Assembly (NCBI RefSeq): GCF_001651805.1
Contig: NZ_CP015839.1
Coordinates: forward strand, 3,720,001-3,784,000
DNA length: 64,000 nt
Direction of reading: 5' to 3'
Source: Marinobacterium aestuarii
Lineage (GTDB): Bacteria > Pseudomonadota > Gammaproteobacteria > Pseudomonadales > Balneatricaceae
Shown here: positions 39,301 to 43,849 of the stretch, piece by piece
Numbering within the stretch: position 1 is the first letter of the stretch
How the letters are laid out: each line of letters starts with the position of its first letter
Notes under the pieces: model-generated
Told to the model about the DNA's origin: nothing
The model's input: only the letters and a program-made list of their open reading frames with translations
Database searches by the model: none
Translations under genes and position numbers: made by a program

Positions 39301-39836
39301 GGACTGCCCTGCAGGGATTCCAGGGTGGCGACAAGCTGAGTGTCAGCGCTGTTGAACAGCTCGTTGATCACGGATTCCAGCTGGGGGATGCCGGCATCCA
39401 GGATCACGATCTGGGACGCCATCATGCGCTCGACCAGATAAATTTCACCCGCGCTCAGCACGGGACCCGCGTCTTGCTCAGCCGCGTCAGCGGGCACAAG
39501 GTCGTCGGGGCTGGCAGCATCCGCTTCTGCCTTTGCGTCTGGGTCTGCGTCCGCAGCTGCGCTCATATCAAGTGCGGCACCCTCACCGAGCAGCCGCGTC
39601 AGACTGTCGTCCACAGCGATGCTGGCGGGTTCAAACTCGGCACTTTCCAGCGTGCTCAGCTGCAGTTCGGATTCGATAACCCCAGTGGAGGACTCATCCG
39701 GCTGCTGCAGGTCGGCGGCGGTAATACCCAGGTCCGCCGACAGCAGCACCCGGTTCTCCAGCGCTTCAAACTGCAGATTCTGCTTTTTCTTGCCGGCCTT
39801 TTTGGCCTTTTTGCCCTGGTAAAAAATGTTGTTCAT
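21384..39836 (-). CDS. Giant LEPR-XLL / DUF4347 / RTX-like surface protein (6150 residues)
   Basis: One uninterrupted 18.45-kb reading frame. The N-terminus is lysine-rich and then reads LENRVLLSAD at 26-35, the LEPR-XLL type of motif, in place of a normal signal peptide. A DUF4347-like domain follows (about 215-355; LLSHGAAGALFLG, LLLYGCDVADG). Glycine/aspartate RTX-like calcium-binding repeats occur in clusters at about 520-900, 3055-3230 and 5350-5900. A Leu/Asp-rich low-complexity stretch lies at about 1830-2010, and a long alpha-helical stretch at about 4380-5110. The end has an acidic spacer, a hydrophobic segment near 6075 (GAGAAAAAIAGLAGWKLA) and a basic tail. It is probably an exported, calcium-stabilised adhesin or matrix protein. 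It starts 83 nt after the tolC-like gene. Confidence 0.9.
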   Translation of the reverse strand: MNNIFYQGKKAKKAGKKKQNLQFEALENRVLLSADLGITAADLQQPDESSTGVIESELQLSTLESAEFEPASIAVDDSLTRLLGEGAALDMSAAADADPDAKAEADAASPDDLVPADAAEQDAGPVLSAGEIYLVERMMASQIVILDAGIPQLESVINELFNSADTQLVATLESLQGSPLTLAPASVSGVDQPATDMGAQLAGADLQQQLLLNADRDIKVFVLDAERNGVEQISSILDYFENVAAIHLLSHGAAGALFLGNTKLNSQQLKTNQQQLKRWGNALSPDGDLLLYGCDVADGELGLAFVEQLSDVTGADVAASQDDTGNLPGADWDLESTTGVIETQSLSIAAMQGVLATTPTDGNDTLTNPTGTIKGLKGDDAYVFSSNTFGVVTVTELKNEGTDTLDLSALSVDLTFTIKKDNVVVVTYSSGGSAHKITATQIENIKGGSGNDTFIVQKGAELKGTLDGGGGINTLSYTDPAASLIFDKSYSGAVAVDFTVGSAADSARATAIAGFAVGKVTNIQQVIGGNGDDFLKGFSGADDLSGGKGADTLQGGAGIDLLKGDAGDDHLDGGADTDTLEGGAGNDTLVASTGGDTLKGGAGDDLYEFSDTADWNGTTVTELAGEGTDTLDFSAVSADLVFTINDLALTGLAVSAGASSLSGALYIERIVAGSGINTFNFKNNWAEQLVISATAGATVTADFSAVTTDLYFTIKADGTLVVADTSNRSGGHRVTLSNVDNLVGGQGTNTFSFAAGGSISGNLNGGSGTGILDYSQFDLTVVVDLANAATGVPGVGGTLSNIDELVGSEKQDHLSAADSGQSLSGDRGDDFLFGGSGADVLAGDQGDDILVGGAGNDSFSGGTGDDTYLFSGSWGQDAAVTELANGGNDSISFAGQDLQAATASMPQIDAIAAVSADLTLTFNSDGSLNVADDSATANTLAVAASSLPEIESLLGGSGANDYVFQDNWGNGSGTSILLDDTASTAGTLDFSAVSSDLKFVITDDNGVTVMTVTTAVNGKVYSVTARGVENLIGGTGDNQYRFEGAAVLGGSLTGFSGAGANAGTATLDFSAYDGGSGHGVKLDLTAATAKAIVDPADAAQDTALIAGTLSNINDLIGSGFDDELTGDAQANRLDGGAGDDTLKGGAESDTLIGGKGSDSLQGEAGDDTYTVESKWTSLDLSLSPTQTDTISDSEGANTLDLSDISKDLQVTFTDVAAGGTNVSVKVALNALLSNKINIDNAGNGTDSWTLKTGDGDDTVVIKDGVDSTVSIEAGEGSNTLDYFNGSDISGGYKSSVSVDLDAGTATGLAGISDFQHIYGSFFGGADQLTGDAGDNNFYVGIWGELDGAANRNHVIDGGDGTDTISFVNFDQSDFDLVLDLSNSIVTHEDALSTVMTVATLAGIENLVGGAGNDRLIGDAAANVLNGGGGDDSLEGGDGDDTYAFDSDWGLDSIVENLVEGTDVLDFSGVTEALTFSNGFTTDTTAVDLATALTRAVTVTDGSSILTADFNVETFAGVKDTDTLLQANVILTTAVQDEMISGLEALKAMAEGLSTGYSEFDALLDLQLPLVGETLSGLLVDDSGVAVNIADQLALRIQAQIDALKILFWGSTTEPDAADKTDSNTDALFALTDAGGEPLFFITENTRLLEFGSSLELFTRTQSLGIDFGGTLSEIPGVEVELNPDVTTTLKFDYAFGVLPSDPADPAADLAFHVSNPGLNFAVSLFDDAIYAGLDFGVIAASIGGPAIDDAKGMLALNIDLTIGAQGDLSEQILLDTVTNSSYDSLFSLQADRNTGVSASLPVVVDAAGLGLDIPSLPTITLNTPQLPELPSLGDLSTLFGNLDWSLPDLSELFDLGSISLDQIFEMMRSGLNYLVNNFDFSLNIPGLNLSLDDIFKNLPGFDLGLEDFLSGLLEPLNNFDVSLGLQGLEDWLNAQLADLLPDLWPDWSLPSFDFSYDGFDLGIDFDFDLNLGDLFGALGLPQLELGLDFDLADLAAFLNLPAGFDPAQLGITMAADGTLLVDADLDIALELDLALQEYALAVIGNAGPAGLNVQDYAFIGDDTQVSLAVRAGADDIDVEASLSISDSLPDIGFWIENGSAIVEAVAAITLPQVGNGRYQLSSFDISNFSFTAGGEASLDLPMFLGTGSLPMGGSELDRNGDSYADNVLHAGFDFDLSGLSTPEVIAPNFAGFSLIAFLNDPATVLAGMEGMFEGIKSLMVGELGRLGLPLVGDVLNQSGAFVDQLRDSLLGDKSSGSYVDGLGKELTDAAANGDDVISLIRDALFNALGAYLQVAKTDANGDPAYDELGKLIYGDVESADDIGLVLTAEGELTFNVLLAGSVFEGLDDYIERMGDTDGDGIDDAIIKRFLEVPINFDLSAPGLGLKTGPTDTIEVSLDYFFGLGFGLDTSGFFLDTAGVTEAGEELGLTLDASLSDGASLLGTLGFLQMRMTEVDDDDGNSGLRGKIAMDLKATADRWRIGEALTMSAQISAEANVDLFATLEMDFGDDIALPNAFTTVHYDQLLADITWESGSSFSADFLAPPEVVLEDVTLDVGDLFSGFIGPIALELDPFLGADSELRRVIDILTTDIDLGVDQINLLDIAVLAMNVKAAGTGDILRTTITALLEVSDFITLAADAARDGGSIEVNFGTFVLGASLMTSDSTEISNADLNQTGGQSATDTVANDPNASANQKNLVANLGTSPGSIMFPILYDPMTAVGLLLGKDVDLFIYDTPDIDFSILYEQSFPIFAGLNAVIKGELQAYSDFYFGFDTTGIRSWFNEFEANDYDFGASVSHLGDIFDGFFIADWAVSDTGQLIQGDDVPEVTLKVTFAAGAALGIGGLVEAGVLGGIEAEIGLNLHDLPKTGTGGNTGIEAVYDGKIRFEEVASILQENPLCLFDMEGTIKAFLEGYLWVGVKVFGSKITLFEASKRFVEVTLARFEWICPDLPDPTVATLNEDTGVLTLAYTDADGNTQANLPEIYKVYLDNIDVTPSDGIDNEVERIFVTGNGHTQVFDPTLVTSIRAAGTANNDEYEISTEIVANLEIHGAGGNDIITLTGNSNADKSRRIYGEDGNDTLIGTAMADLIVGGDGNDNIKAQDGADVIFGDNEDGTGTGSDFIWATGTTLGTSGLANGFANYIDAGAGSDQILTGEGNDRILGGAGDDFINAGGGIDTIDGGADADHIIAGTGADIVLGGSGDDTLSWESGDGADSFDGGQGNDEIFMAGYSVNPDEFYKADTSNYIVDDGAVDTVVVSASGGDTHINWQHGASAGITLSGSGVEILSMDTGMGADDIVIGSLATTSVGSVKLSTGTQRSLVVENRFVKERNDAGDLVDTAQTLDFKMLQVADDNAIDSVRIEGTQGADDYLVSTVESTGVDGNTQTAMRYEQLDGNTDIAGNPTSHVIVDVYDLETADKTRLNTLGGNDSIDALGVTQALVSHIYLDGGADDDRIIGTNLASLSDVIIGGSGSDRMTGGAGIDQFYEQSDTGADDNIDGDVDVLVESRDADFILSDTQLVIDDSEPLRAAGDPQRLSNTFGNETETFTNLFENAELSGFDSANWFELTGWSGGGLLDGGKGGDSYTLELAQLASGRQYLNIADSGGTAGMDTLIYKGSAGQDTIQLDTVYKRAEDVEKRFTDDRWSSYGNHGDGLLIAHFDASDTFGKVDLDDEESLMHVREASLSEGADYQVVNYHSVEQVTVFGGEEADKFISDSTESQIDVYGDAGDDQFYIGSVLTTDTVLVEGQEVTIVLEITDGANVNNSNFFGGEGDDYFEVNHNVADIGLYGDNGNDTFFIKALLTLDDDGELLDLDSGVSSVSGVSQDPTADTREVDVDTLVYVENANIIINGGAGFDSVALVGTVLSDTFYVFVERDPVTGDSVQRIYGAGVKLQKLLNIERLQLLTGGGDDTVYLYGVDMGLIGDMVIKTGSGSDLVQIGGPEQVINLNYPKNRDQFYAAVEGYEVDQDALGNFLSVDTVSGMPFYQIDETGRIVGFQVENPAVTLQVTMPESTDIDAFVSPVLIDGGEGANDRVIVNNQAGNNRIRFANVELERKEVVFDYTDFTLTSTATDFVDTVLGNATTGAIAQDLLASAAGDYLRFQDRYYDTELLNNIANGSQTELTIPAGLSYFNIQNTLKADGTISYARAELEQFASDFGLVLDTTIVAHPDPSRAGETLYQLNGISKNGVAVAFEAQHKETVVYDLGGNRIVFQDLTALTLKTTAPLRVQFGASAISSIESVRSDAMDTLHGVDAAAALHFTGMDEVTLNLTDETGGVQGSELHIDNSLFTGRLQVQGGINSDRIFVEQTQAVTTVHGNAGNDEIIVGKNGMLDQLGQSIYLFGDEGTDSIEVDRAGDASAADVSVDQNLLEHSTSFEQLSRITSAISLQGITDDENDLLEAELKSASEAYADAAFAVSQGDLGTALGEISEATLAQLLDVLNSSKTQLATSVTEAADTLRLNDQQLLENQIKLYTRARYYESNAIDDALLDRMSALGLKAQFSVTYSYEIFGITFDDIVAHSAVTGLQSGFNVAEDWLRNFGSRVNITDDDGNAQDITLDASGNRSALQQLLENASGQSDIYDLINGALNQNRQTVFTATEDDGGWLDVTFKLELVSTNVHQANDSNVRALAQLYDTLVNDYLGSQDIYADLLKARSYNGSYITQADLNSFYNSYQSNADIRGFNVNDPLAGGKTLSSELIASVDAVNLDLSASVLAKQSATVIAQLQQFDLTRSNSFADIYDDKLDVLIAQVSAVLGSDDYSQSTLASISADLDTLLAQFNPYDAGNGFAADRQMVLAPVYNALAANTSNGLIEVLAGINQLHTDLVGADFAAILNAAAAAAGYDDFETLFNSAGYTQVRAAYATASELIDSFLIYSAGQPDMEDLPVVVTDTLRAIKVLDRAAERFEAFVDALEPGFDFATFRASYLANQAAVQQFVANNPEYIAYLQSEARYEAMTASLTRDANDVVTLAALNEQQYQLLVAARDAAVAQFASLKTSLYTQYTFTLNYWWFTRTVHLDYTVDFRYVQQQALVANLEAQVTAAKAYFDGSESQTDELLALRQAYSDQEENFEDLIDTLGSTYEAQKKALNAQYLVLKEISGLAVEIIKARGPDQDIEGFADDSSLISEIISFNDEYRILDEDAAQDPLDLTQFASVSADGSREATKSSVIFQTEQRDYTAVTSVAGMTGADVFIHIGYDDVESLTLNLGDGADNVQVLDTLGQASAEVFVNTGGGNDSITVSDENGTTDGIVSSLIIDAGSDSNFLHINDINDASADSILMTNGARGGYTSVTGIAAGNIHYRGAFGQGVLLQAGMDADSIRIEAVIDDAHTTVQGGEGDDDMTAVQALANNASLTLRGEDGLDLIDAKLAGFGVALEGNLGNDTIYGSIHADTIDGNEGDDLIMAGLGGDTVRGGADNDLIFGDLGSVQDAAGNELTRRAGIIAKVESIAGAGEDNLDGGSGNDTLIGGGALDIITDTGGNNLVFGDHALVTYLAGFALGASTLHIADAAADRISLSDSNNWIFGGAGGDEITTTTGTDYVIGDLGSLSFASGQLVSMTSDQLTLGGNDIIHLGDGVKTVIGGRGADTISSGNGKALIFGDNGLLSYQAGVLNRLESIDVDASTGGIDDIDSGNGDHIIMGGTHGDFIDSGIGNSILLGDNGTVQLNLAGDKRVLVVSELSTLGGADFITALGGNNLAFGSVGDDRIETAAGDDVIFGDNGRAEYIKGLADRYLTTDTSLDTSGNDTLISGAGRDLIFGGLGNELIEAGAGNDAVVGDLGVALYNSNDTDPLTLDQLDSVSSDIGGSDEIHGGDGDDVLIGGGGDDFLFGDANNDFLSGDGGRATYVEGVLHIAETTELFIGGDDELDGGADNDILLGGFGSDLFFASLSEDVLAGEYAYIEKDLSQTDTGKILFVTRLAQGSLDLLASTQFTLYGESEKGQVYAPETAADESDDGGLIADGSKSLFSTQSEPRHHSSASAGTAGSSGNGDTGENGDIPEDECYDELGQPMACAPEADPDATEDAQATADDTSEQSVAPTQPVEEEVPLETAPAEEAPAADGAQPSADTGAGAAAAAIAGLAGWKLASGERSGTVKLARQSFESLRHKQRNLMHWDEAKQCFVGDDNIKQAATLDWEKAAGNIRTH

Positions 39837-39889
39837 AGCAACGCCCCCGCGTCAGTCACTCATGCTATGCCTTTACCGAAACATCGGGC

Positions 39890-39914
39890 AAAAACACCAC
39901 GTGCCTGTGTTTTT
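39890..39914 (-). terminator. Hairpin between the tolC-like gene and the giant gene
   Basis: Arms AAAAACAC and GTGTTTTT (8 bp) flank a 9-nt loop at 39890-39914, 5 nt after the tolC-like stop. On the minus strand the hairpin ends in a T-run, so it resembles an AT-rich intrinsic terminator or attenuator. It may set a ratio between the TolC-like protein and the 18-kb gene downstream. Confidence 0.5.
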
Positions 39915-39919
39915 ATGGA

Positions 39920-41266
39920 TCAGCCTTGCAGCCAGTCATTTACCAGATTCAGATCATCCTGCGTCAGCACGCCCACCAGCGCCTTGAGGCGCAGGCTGTT
40001 GAGCAGGTAATCGTATTTGGCCTGGGCCAGATCACGCTTGGCCGAATACAGATCACGCTCGGCGTCCAGCACGCTGATGGCCGTTTCCAGGCGCGACTTG
40101 TAAGCCGCGCGGCGCAGATCCAGCGTGGCCTGTTGTGCGGTCACCGCCTTGTTCAGCGCTTGGGTACGTTTCACCGCATTCATGACACCCCAGTAGGCAT
40201 CACGGGACTGGCGGCGCGATTCGCGCAGCAAGCGGGTCAGTTCCTGCTCGGAGCTCTGGTAACGGGCAACCGCCTCGCGCTTCTTCGAACTGACGGAGCC
40301 GCCGGCGTAAATGGGTACACTCAGGCGCAGCATCAGCTCCTGGGTTTCGACCTCACTGCCGCCACCAAAGAGGGTGCCCTGGGTATCGCGGTTGTTCTGG
40401 CGCAGTACCGCATCCAGGGTCGGGAAGTGGCCGGCGTTCTGGCGGGAAATTTCGGTGCGCGAGACGCTGACCACATGGCGCTGTACTACCAGGGCCGGGT
40501 TGTTCTTCATGGCCGCGGTGATCCAGTACTGATCGTCCGCTGGCTGCGGTGGCTGCAGGTCGATATCATCCTGCAGGGTCGCCAGCACTTCAGGATCACG
40601 GCCCGCCATTTCATAGAGCGCTTCATAGGAGTCACGCAACGCGACTTCGGCCACCGCGTAATCGGCTTCCACCGACGCCATGCGGGCCTCGGCATCGTAG
40701 CGATCCACCGCACGCCCGATAGACGCCTGCTCACGGCCGCGGGCCAGTTCCAGCTGCTTGGCAACGGCGCTGCGCTCGGCATCCAGGAAGCCCAGTTCAT
40801 CGGCGGCGGACAGTGCCGTCAGGTAGGCTCCACTCACGCGCAGAATAAGATCCTGCTCGGCCTGAACCAGTTCGGCATCGGCCTGCAGCAACTCGTCCTT
40901 GGCCTGGCCGATACGCTTGTAGTTGGCCCAGCGAAAAATGGGCTGGGTTACGCTGAGGGTCCAGCTGGTAGTGGGGAAGGTCGTGCTACCCTGCTCGAAA
41001 GCCGCATTGTCGCTGCGCAGGATATCCTGGGTGGTGTCGATGCTGTCGTAATCCAGCGTGATCACCGGCCTGTAACCGGCCCAGGCCTGGGTGACGACCT
41101 CGGCACCGGCGGCATGATCATAGGTAGCGCTGCCCAGACGCGGGTCGGACTGCAGCGCCGACTGATAAAGCTCCAGCAGGTTTTCGGCCTGAACCAGCGA
41201 CGCCGACGCGCTCCAGCACAAAACACCCGTCCCTGCGCACAATCGAACCAGCTTGTTAAGTCGCAT
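39920..41266 (-). CDS. TolC-family outer-membrane channel, first gene of the giant-protein locus
   Basis: This 448-residue protein has a signal peptide (MRLNKLVRLCAGTGVLCWSASASLVQA) followed by the TolC-type start ENLLELYQSALQSDPRL. It contains two long coiled-coil repeats, with segments such as LRLSVPIYAGGSVSSKKREA and YDYLLNSLRLKALVG that are typical of the family. I start at the ATG at 41266 because it gives a proper signal peptide and has GGGGAA upstream; a frame of 52 more codons upstream lacks this. TolC proteins form the outer-membrane exit of type I secretion and efflux systems. As first gene of the locus it should give the exit for the giant protein. Confidence 0.9.
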   Translation of the reverse strand: MRLNKLVRLCAGTGVLCWSASASLVQAENLLELYQSALQSDPRLGSATYDHAAGAEVVTQAWAGYRPVITLDYDSIDTTQDILRSDNAAFEQGSTTFPTTSWTLSVTQPIFRWANYKRIGQAKDELLQADAELVQAEQDLILRVSGAYLTALSAADELGFLDAERSAVAKQLELARGREQASIGRAVDRYDAEARMASVEADYAVAEVALRDSYEALYEMAGRDPEVLATLQDDIDLQPPQPADDQYWITAAMKNNPALVVQRHVVSVSRTEISRQNAGHFPTLDAVLRQNNRDTQGTLFGGGSEVETQELMLRLSVPIYAGGSVSSKKREAVARYQSSEQELTRLLRESRRQSRDAYWGVMNAVKRTQALNKAVTAQQATLDLRRAAYKSRLETAISVLDAERDLYSAKRDLAQAKYDYLLNSLRLKALVGVLTQDDLNLVNDWLQG

Positions 41267-42207
41267 TCTTGTTATTCCCCTGGCGCTGTTCGCAGCCATT
41301 GTCCTGTTAAACATCCCCTGTAACGCCTCGGGGCACAGCCAATCTGGCAAAGTAAAACGCGCCTGCAGCGTACAATAGCTACAGGCGGTCATGTTATCGG
41401 TCGAGAAACAGAGTCTGCACAAAATTCCCTATACCGGCAGATCCAAAGAGGTCTGATCACTTACATAAGGCAACAACCTGTACAAAACCTGTCCTGACGT
41501 CCCTGTGGAGACTAAAAAAACATTGACACTCAGGCCAATATTTCAGCACTCCCTGCACCCAAGATAATGGGGCCGGACTATCGGTCGCACCGGGTCGGTG
41601 TAAATAGGCCGATAATCCAATACAGCCGTTTCAGCTTTAGCGCCGCGCTTTCCTGCTCGACTCAAATATCAGCAGCACCTTACGCTTGCGTTAACAGTCG
41701 CTGAACCGTTTTGCATCAGGTCCAACTTTATAGCTCTGGCACGTCAGGCGCAACGCTTTTTGAACACAAAAACAGCAACAGACAACCCTGTTTACTTATT
41801 GAATTTTGTCAATAAAATTACGCCTTTTCCACGTAGTTACCGCCATACAACCGGGTTCATTACGGCAAACTCCGCCTATACCACAGGCTGCGGGTAAACC
41901 CAGCGCACACCAGTAAAACAGGCATCCAATACCTATATTATTTCCAAGCCTCAAGCGGCGCTGGAATATTACAGCGAGCCCTGCGCACCAACGCAGCCTT
42001 AATGGCTGATTAGCTCAATAGAGTGCGCCAGCAAACTATTCTGCGCACAAGAAATAATCGGGCTTAATCATTGAAACACGGAAACGCAGGCGGATTTATA
42101 GGCAGTGGGTCCAGAGGAATAGTCGTGCGGTAGCTGCGCCTGGCAGATATTAGGGAAAGGGGTTGAACGAAGGCGTTTCAGATACAGAAAATACAGACGT
42201 AAAACAC
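41267..42207. other. Long intergenic region upstream of the export locus
   Basis: About 940 bases hold no gene that I can support in any frame. The region is richer in AT than its neighbours and probably carries the promoter and regulatory sites of the minus-strand export locus. Apart from the palindrome at 41796-41815 and an imperfect inverted repeat near 41575-41620, I saw no clear signal and no RNA gene. Confidence 0.6.
41796..41815. promoter_or_regulatory. FNR/CRP-type palindrome upstream of the export locus
   Basis: TTATTGA (41796-41802) and TCAATAA (41809-41815) are perfect 7-bp arms around 6 bp. The core TTGA-N6-TCAA is the form of FNR/ANR half-sites. It is about 530 nt upstream of the tolC-like start, which is far for direct control, and it may be chance. 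Confidence 0.35.
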
Positions 42208-42240
42208 CCCGGAGGCATCGCACACAGGCGATACTCCGGG
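42208..42240 (-). terminator. Terminator of the sugar oxidation operon
   Basis: CCCGGAG (42208-42214) pairs with CTCCGGG (42234-42240), with a further ATCGC/GCGAT inner stem. On the minus strand it is followed by TGTTTTAC. It lies 44 nt after the stop of the last operon gene and fits an intrinsic terminator. Confidence 0.8.
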
Positions 42241-42284
42241 CACAGGGTTATTGCAGGGACTCATAAAAACGAAAGAGGAATACC

Positions 42285-43790
42285 CTAGCGCAGATCCGCC
42301 GGCAGTATGTCGGACGGAATATTCTGGTAGCACACCGGGCGCAGAAAACGGCGGATCGACAGAGTACCCACCGAGGTCGCACCAAAGTTGGTGGAGGCCG
42401 GATATGGACCACCGTGCACCATGCTGTCGCAGACCTCCACCCCGGTAGGGAAGCCATTGGCGAGTACGCGGCCGGCCTTGCGCTCAAGGATAGGCAACAG
42501 CGCCCGAGCCCGTTCACTGTCGCTGCTATCAAGCTGCAGGGTGCAGGTCAGTTGCCCCTGCAGAGATCGCGCAAGGGTCAGCATTTCCTCAAAGTCCGCC
42601 ACCCGCACCACCAGCCCCAGGGGGCCAAACACCTCTTCGGCCAGACTTGGGTTCGCCAGCCATGCCTGGCCCGTTGTTTCCAACAGCCAGGGCCCCGCGT
42701 CACGCAGGCCAGTGTCGCTGGCCAGCAGCGTTTGTACACCGGTACTGGTCTGCAGCCGGTGGGCACCGCTGCGATACGCCTGGGCAATGCCGTCGGTCAG
42801 CATGGTCTGGGGGGCAACGCCGGACAGCGCCTCCCGGGCCGCAGCGACAAAGGCATCGGCTTCGGGCCCGTCAATCACAATCGCCAGACCAGGATTGGTA
42901 CAGAACTGCCCGGCCCCCATCGTCAGGGCACCGGCCCAGCCGGCCGCAAGGCTGGCGACACGGGCCGACACCGCGCCCGGCAGCAGGAACATCGGATTCA
43001 CCGACCCCAGCTCGCCAAAGAACGGAATGGGCTCTGGGCGCTGCGCACAGAGATCAAACAGCGCCCGCCCCCCAGCCAGACTGCCGGTAAAACCCACCGC
43101 CCGAATCAGCGGATGCTGCACCAGCGCCTGGCCCAGCTCGCGGCCGCCATCCTGAATCAGCGAGAATACGCCGGGATCCAGCTCACAGGCCTCGACCGCC
43201 GCCGCAATGGCCTGGGCGACGATTTCGCCGGTACCGGGATGGCCCCCATGCCCCTTCACCACCACCGGGCAACCCGCCGCCAATGCTGCCGCCGTATCGC
43301 CGCCTGCCACCGAAAAGGCCAGCGGGAAGTTGGAGGCACCAAACACGGCCACCGGGCCGATGGGGCGCTGCATCAGGCGCAGATCAGGCCGCGGCAATGC
43401 ACGCCCGGGCAAGGCGCCATCCTGCTTGCGCTCCAGGTAGTCGCCGGACTCGATATGCTGTGCGAACAGACGCAGCTGGCCCACGGTACGGCCACGTTCG
43501 CCGATCAGGCGGGCTTCGGGCAGGCCGGTTTCCTGACAGCCAATCTCAGTAATGGCATCGCCACGGGCATCGATTTCATCGGCGATGCGGTTCAAAAAAA
43601 CCGCCCTCAGGCTACGACTGCAATAGCCGTAGCTCTCAAATGCCACTTCTGCGGCGCGGGCCGCGGTATCCGCCATGGCGGGCGTGCCGACGGCAAACTG
43701 ATGGGCCGGGCCAAAGGCCGGAGTGGACATGAAGTGGCTGTCGCTGGACACCCAGTTTCCTGCCAGATAGTGCTTGCCAGTTAACGTCAT
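42285..43790 (-). CDS. 2-oxoglutarate semialdehyde dehydrogenase-like aldehyde dehydrogenase
   Basis: This 501-residue aldehyde dehydrogenase probably performs the last step of the non-phosphorylative sugar pathway, 2-oxoglutarate semialdehyde to 2-oxoglutarate, with NAD(P). It shows the NAD-binding segment GPVAVFGASNFPLAFS, the FTGSLAGGRAL loop, the catalytic glutamate in FFGELGSVNP, and the catalytic cysteine in GAGQFCTNPG. I chose the ATG at 43790 (MTLTGKHYLAG) because the 32 residues before it are unlike the family and AGGAGT lies upstream. It is the last gene of the operon, 59 nt after the dehydratase. Other aldehyde substrates are possible. Confidence 0.87.
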   Translation of the reverse strand: MTLTGKHYLAGNWVSSDSHFMSTPAFGPAHQFAVGTPAMADTAARAAEVAFESYGYCSRSLRAVFLNRIADEIDARGDAITEIGCQETGLPEARLIGERGRTVGQLRLFAQHIESGDYLERKQDGALPGRALPRPDLRLMQRPIGPVAVFGASNFPLAFSVAGGDTAAALAAGCPVVVKGHGGHPGTGEIVAQAIAAAVEACELDPGVFSLIQDGGRELGQALVQHPLIRAVGFTGSLAGGRALFDLCAQRPEPIPFFGELGSVNPMFLLPGAVSARVASLAAGWAGALTMGAGQFCTNPGLAIVIDGPEADAFVAAAREALSGVAPQTMLTDGIAQAYRSGAHRLQTSTGVQTLLASDTGLRDAGPWLLETTGQAWLANPSLAEEVFGPLGLVVRVADFEEMLTLARSLQGQLTCTLQLDSSDSERARALLPILERKAGRVLANGFPTGVEVCDSMVHGGPYPASTNFGATSVGTLSIRRFLRPVCYQNIPSDILPADLR

Positions 43791-43849
43791 TAAATACTTA
43801 ACTCCTGTTACTGCTGGAAATAGAAAGCCCGCTGTTGCAGCTTCAGGCT

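Noticed and set aside
24243-40010. Very long open frames on the plus strand opposite the giant gene (24243-27470, 28497-32702, 34362-37058, 37398-40010)
   Set aside because: They lie wholly or almost wholly antisense to the giant gene (the last one runs about 170 nt past its start into the tolC-like gene). Their sequence mirrors the Gly/Asp repeat codons, and no domain or good ribosome site is visible. Codon bias at high GC explains the missing stops.
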